Shown piece by piece: positions 62,341-64,000 of a stretch of 64,000 nt of DNA. The notes below the pieces were generated by a model. That model was not told the origin of the DNA, ran no database searches, and was given only the letters and a program-made list of their open reading frames with translations. Numbering within the stretch: position 1 is the first letter of the stretch; every line of letters begins with the position of its first letter. Source of the DNA: Oreocharis arfaki. Taxonomy: Eukaryota; Chordata; Aves; Passeriformes; Paramythiidae. The DNA lies in NCBI GenBank assembly GCA_013398015.1, contig VZRR01010904.1:829388-893387 (forward strand), written 5' to 3'. A program made the translations under genes and the position numbers.

Positions 62341-64000
62341 ACTATTTCATTTTTAAAGGTAAAATCTTATACATGTCACTGCAGAAACCATAATGTATTT
62401 AATTTTTAATTACTTTTTTAGATTTTACACTAAAAGTGACCTTGATTTCTTTTTTTCTTCCTTCACTGTTGCTGTTAACTGTTTAAAAGAGACTAACTGG
62501 GTTAAAATTTTGGGCCTGGGCAAGCTGTTTTGGAGATCCTTATATGATCTGTGTGCTGTTCAGATACTCCTGTCAACCCTGCTGGTTTCTTTTGTTCACC
62601 TGATCTCAAAAGAAATGGTATCAGAAATAGAGGACAGGTAAAGTGAAAAACAGGAAGAGTCATGAAAGATGTCACAGGAGCTATGCTAAAAGTTAGCAGC
62701 TGTAATCATACATCTTATCTGACTGAAAGATCAATTGTTAAAGATAGCATTAAGAATCTTTATCTTTAACAAACCCCTGTGGAAGGATGAAGAGTTAGCC
62801 CATGGAATAAAAAACGAAACTCTGAATTAAAGCAGGTGTTTTACTTGACACAGCACTACTCATGAGACTCATTACTACAGGATTATCAGTGCAATTTGTC
62901 ATTGAAAAGGGAAGGGGGACAGCAAAGTCAAAAAAAGCAAAAGCAAACCCAAGCAATCTGAGAATTATGTAATGTCTAAAGAGTAAGCCAAAATCTAGTG
63001 CAGAGATATTCGGTCCTTTGAGTCACAGATGTATCCCAGGAAATACGTGAAAGAATTATCACTGGTCAATGCAGAGGAAATACTGCACCTGAGCTGCCGT
63101 AGGTGTTACAAAGGTGTTACGTATTTGAATGGTTATGTTTTGATAGTTCTCTGCATAAACAGACATCTAATGCAGGATTCCCTTACGTGGTGCAATAATT
63201 TATTCTTGCATATACAGGAATTACATTTTAATGTTTTTTCTTATGATTTGGATACATAAGGTCAAGTAAGTCCAAAGCCTGTGAAGAAGCTGGCTAAAAT
63301 ACATGCAGTCCTTTGAATAACATATTGGAAACTTACTTTTGTCTTAATGAAATGGGTTCACCTGACCTATTTAAACAAGTTAGTCCGTAAGACCTTCTAC
63401 GTATTGAGTAAATTTTAACAGGTATGATTTTGGTTTGTCAAGCCCATTGTGAATGCTAAGACTGAAAGCAGAGAGCTTTTGATACAGAGAAGTGTGAAAA
63501 GATAGAAATCCAAATTCTGTGAAGTATATTACCTTTAACAAACTTTGTTCTTAATGTTCTTCAAAGTCTAATCAATGAGCATCAAGTGTTCAGGGTGTTA
63601 AGGATTTCAAGTTTCAGTGCTTCATACTGAATTGTCTTTTGAGAAATTAACGATAGCTTATAAGGAGAATTATATCCATATTAATATACAAGAACATATA
63701 AAACTGACCCAATTTAAACTCTTTACAGCTCATTGCACAAAAATACCATACTAGTCTTATTATAAACATGGGATGCACATGAACTATCTGAAAAGGGAAT
63801 TATTATCTATGTTTTAGTATTTTCATACTGATATGCTCATGAAAAATGCGATCTTTTAAGCTGACAGACATTTTTCTAGCTTATTCAGTTTTGTATAATT
63901 AAACACTTACCAACATATAGAGTAAGCCATAGATTATATATTTTTTCTTGTTCAAGTCATTAAGTTATTCCTCTTGCTCCATCTTTGTCCCCCAAGAGAA

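Larger units (their letters stand above)
60936..64000. other. Unique DNA, no gene seen
   Basis: No recognised gene. A G-rich run lies at 62151-62176 and a POU-like TGCATATTAATGA at 62068-62080. Frames reaching 85 codons have no support. Confidence 0.55.

Noticed and set aside
1..64000. tRNA, rRNA, CRISPR arrays, operons or prokaryotic genes
   Set aside because: Nothing with the required structure was seen; the sequence is vertebrate non-coding DNA.

Overview
This window looks like non-coding DNA from a bird genome. It is AT-rich and has no prokaryotic gene packing. It carries short 3' fragments of CR1-type LINEs, recognisable by the imperfect ATTCTATGAT-type 3' end (seen reversed as ATCATAGAAT on the + strand). 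It also holds one solo LTR of a type I recognise as an avian endogenous retrovirus LTR. No known protein-coding gene, tRNA, rRNA, CRISPR array or operon was recognised. Nearly all long open frames sit either in the GC-rich LTR or in the (CA)n tract, or are short enough to be chance in 64 kb.

Layout. 1-13.7 kb: unique AT-rich DNA with a possible 92-nt minus-strand exon at 4.1 kb. 13.75-14.19 kb: the longest CR1 fragment. 15.6-16.0 kb: a minus-strand frame with one internal stop, preceded by a T24 tract; this is the most protein-like minus-strand segment. 17.3 kb: a short CR1 tail. 21.27 kb and 24.86 kb: single N bases; the second separates two 174-bp copies that differ at one base, so it is probably an assembly join. 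28.85-29.15 kb: CR1. 32.95-34.05 kb: a solo LTR of about 1.1 kb, read on the minus strand. 34-49 kb: unique DNA with CpG-retaining patches (38.5 kb, 39.55 kb) that could be conserved non-coding elements. 48.9-49.1 kb: a possible 192-nt exon on the plus strand. 49.6 and 53.1 kb: CR1 fragments. 60.45-60.9 kb: a possible 3'-terminal exon on the plus strand, with a polypyrimidine-AG acceptor, a 49-codon tail, a stop and an AATAAA signal. 62.0-62.35 kb: a G-rich stretch next to a candidate regulatory element.

The simplest reading is a gene desert or the inside of large introns. If a gene does cross the window on the plus strand, the two plus-strand exon candidates are phase-compatible (phase 2 to phase 2) across an intron of about 11.3 kb, but nothing here identifies the gene. 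I found no convincing new biological system. The items most worth checking are the exon candidates, the interrupted minus-strand frame, an 18-bp-stem hairpin at 52.6 kb, and the N-separated duplication.
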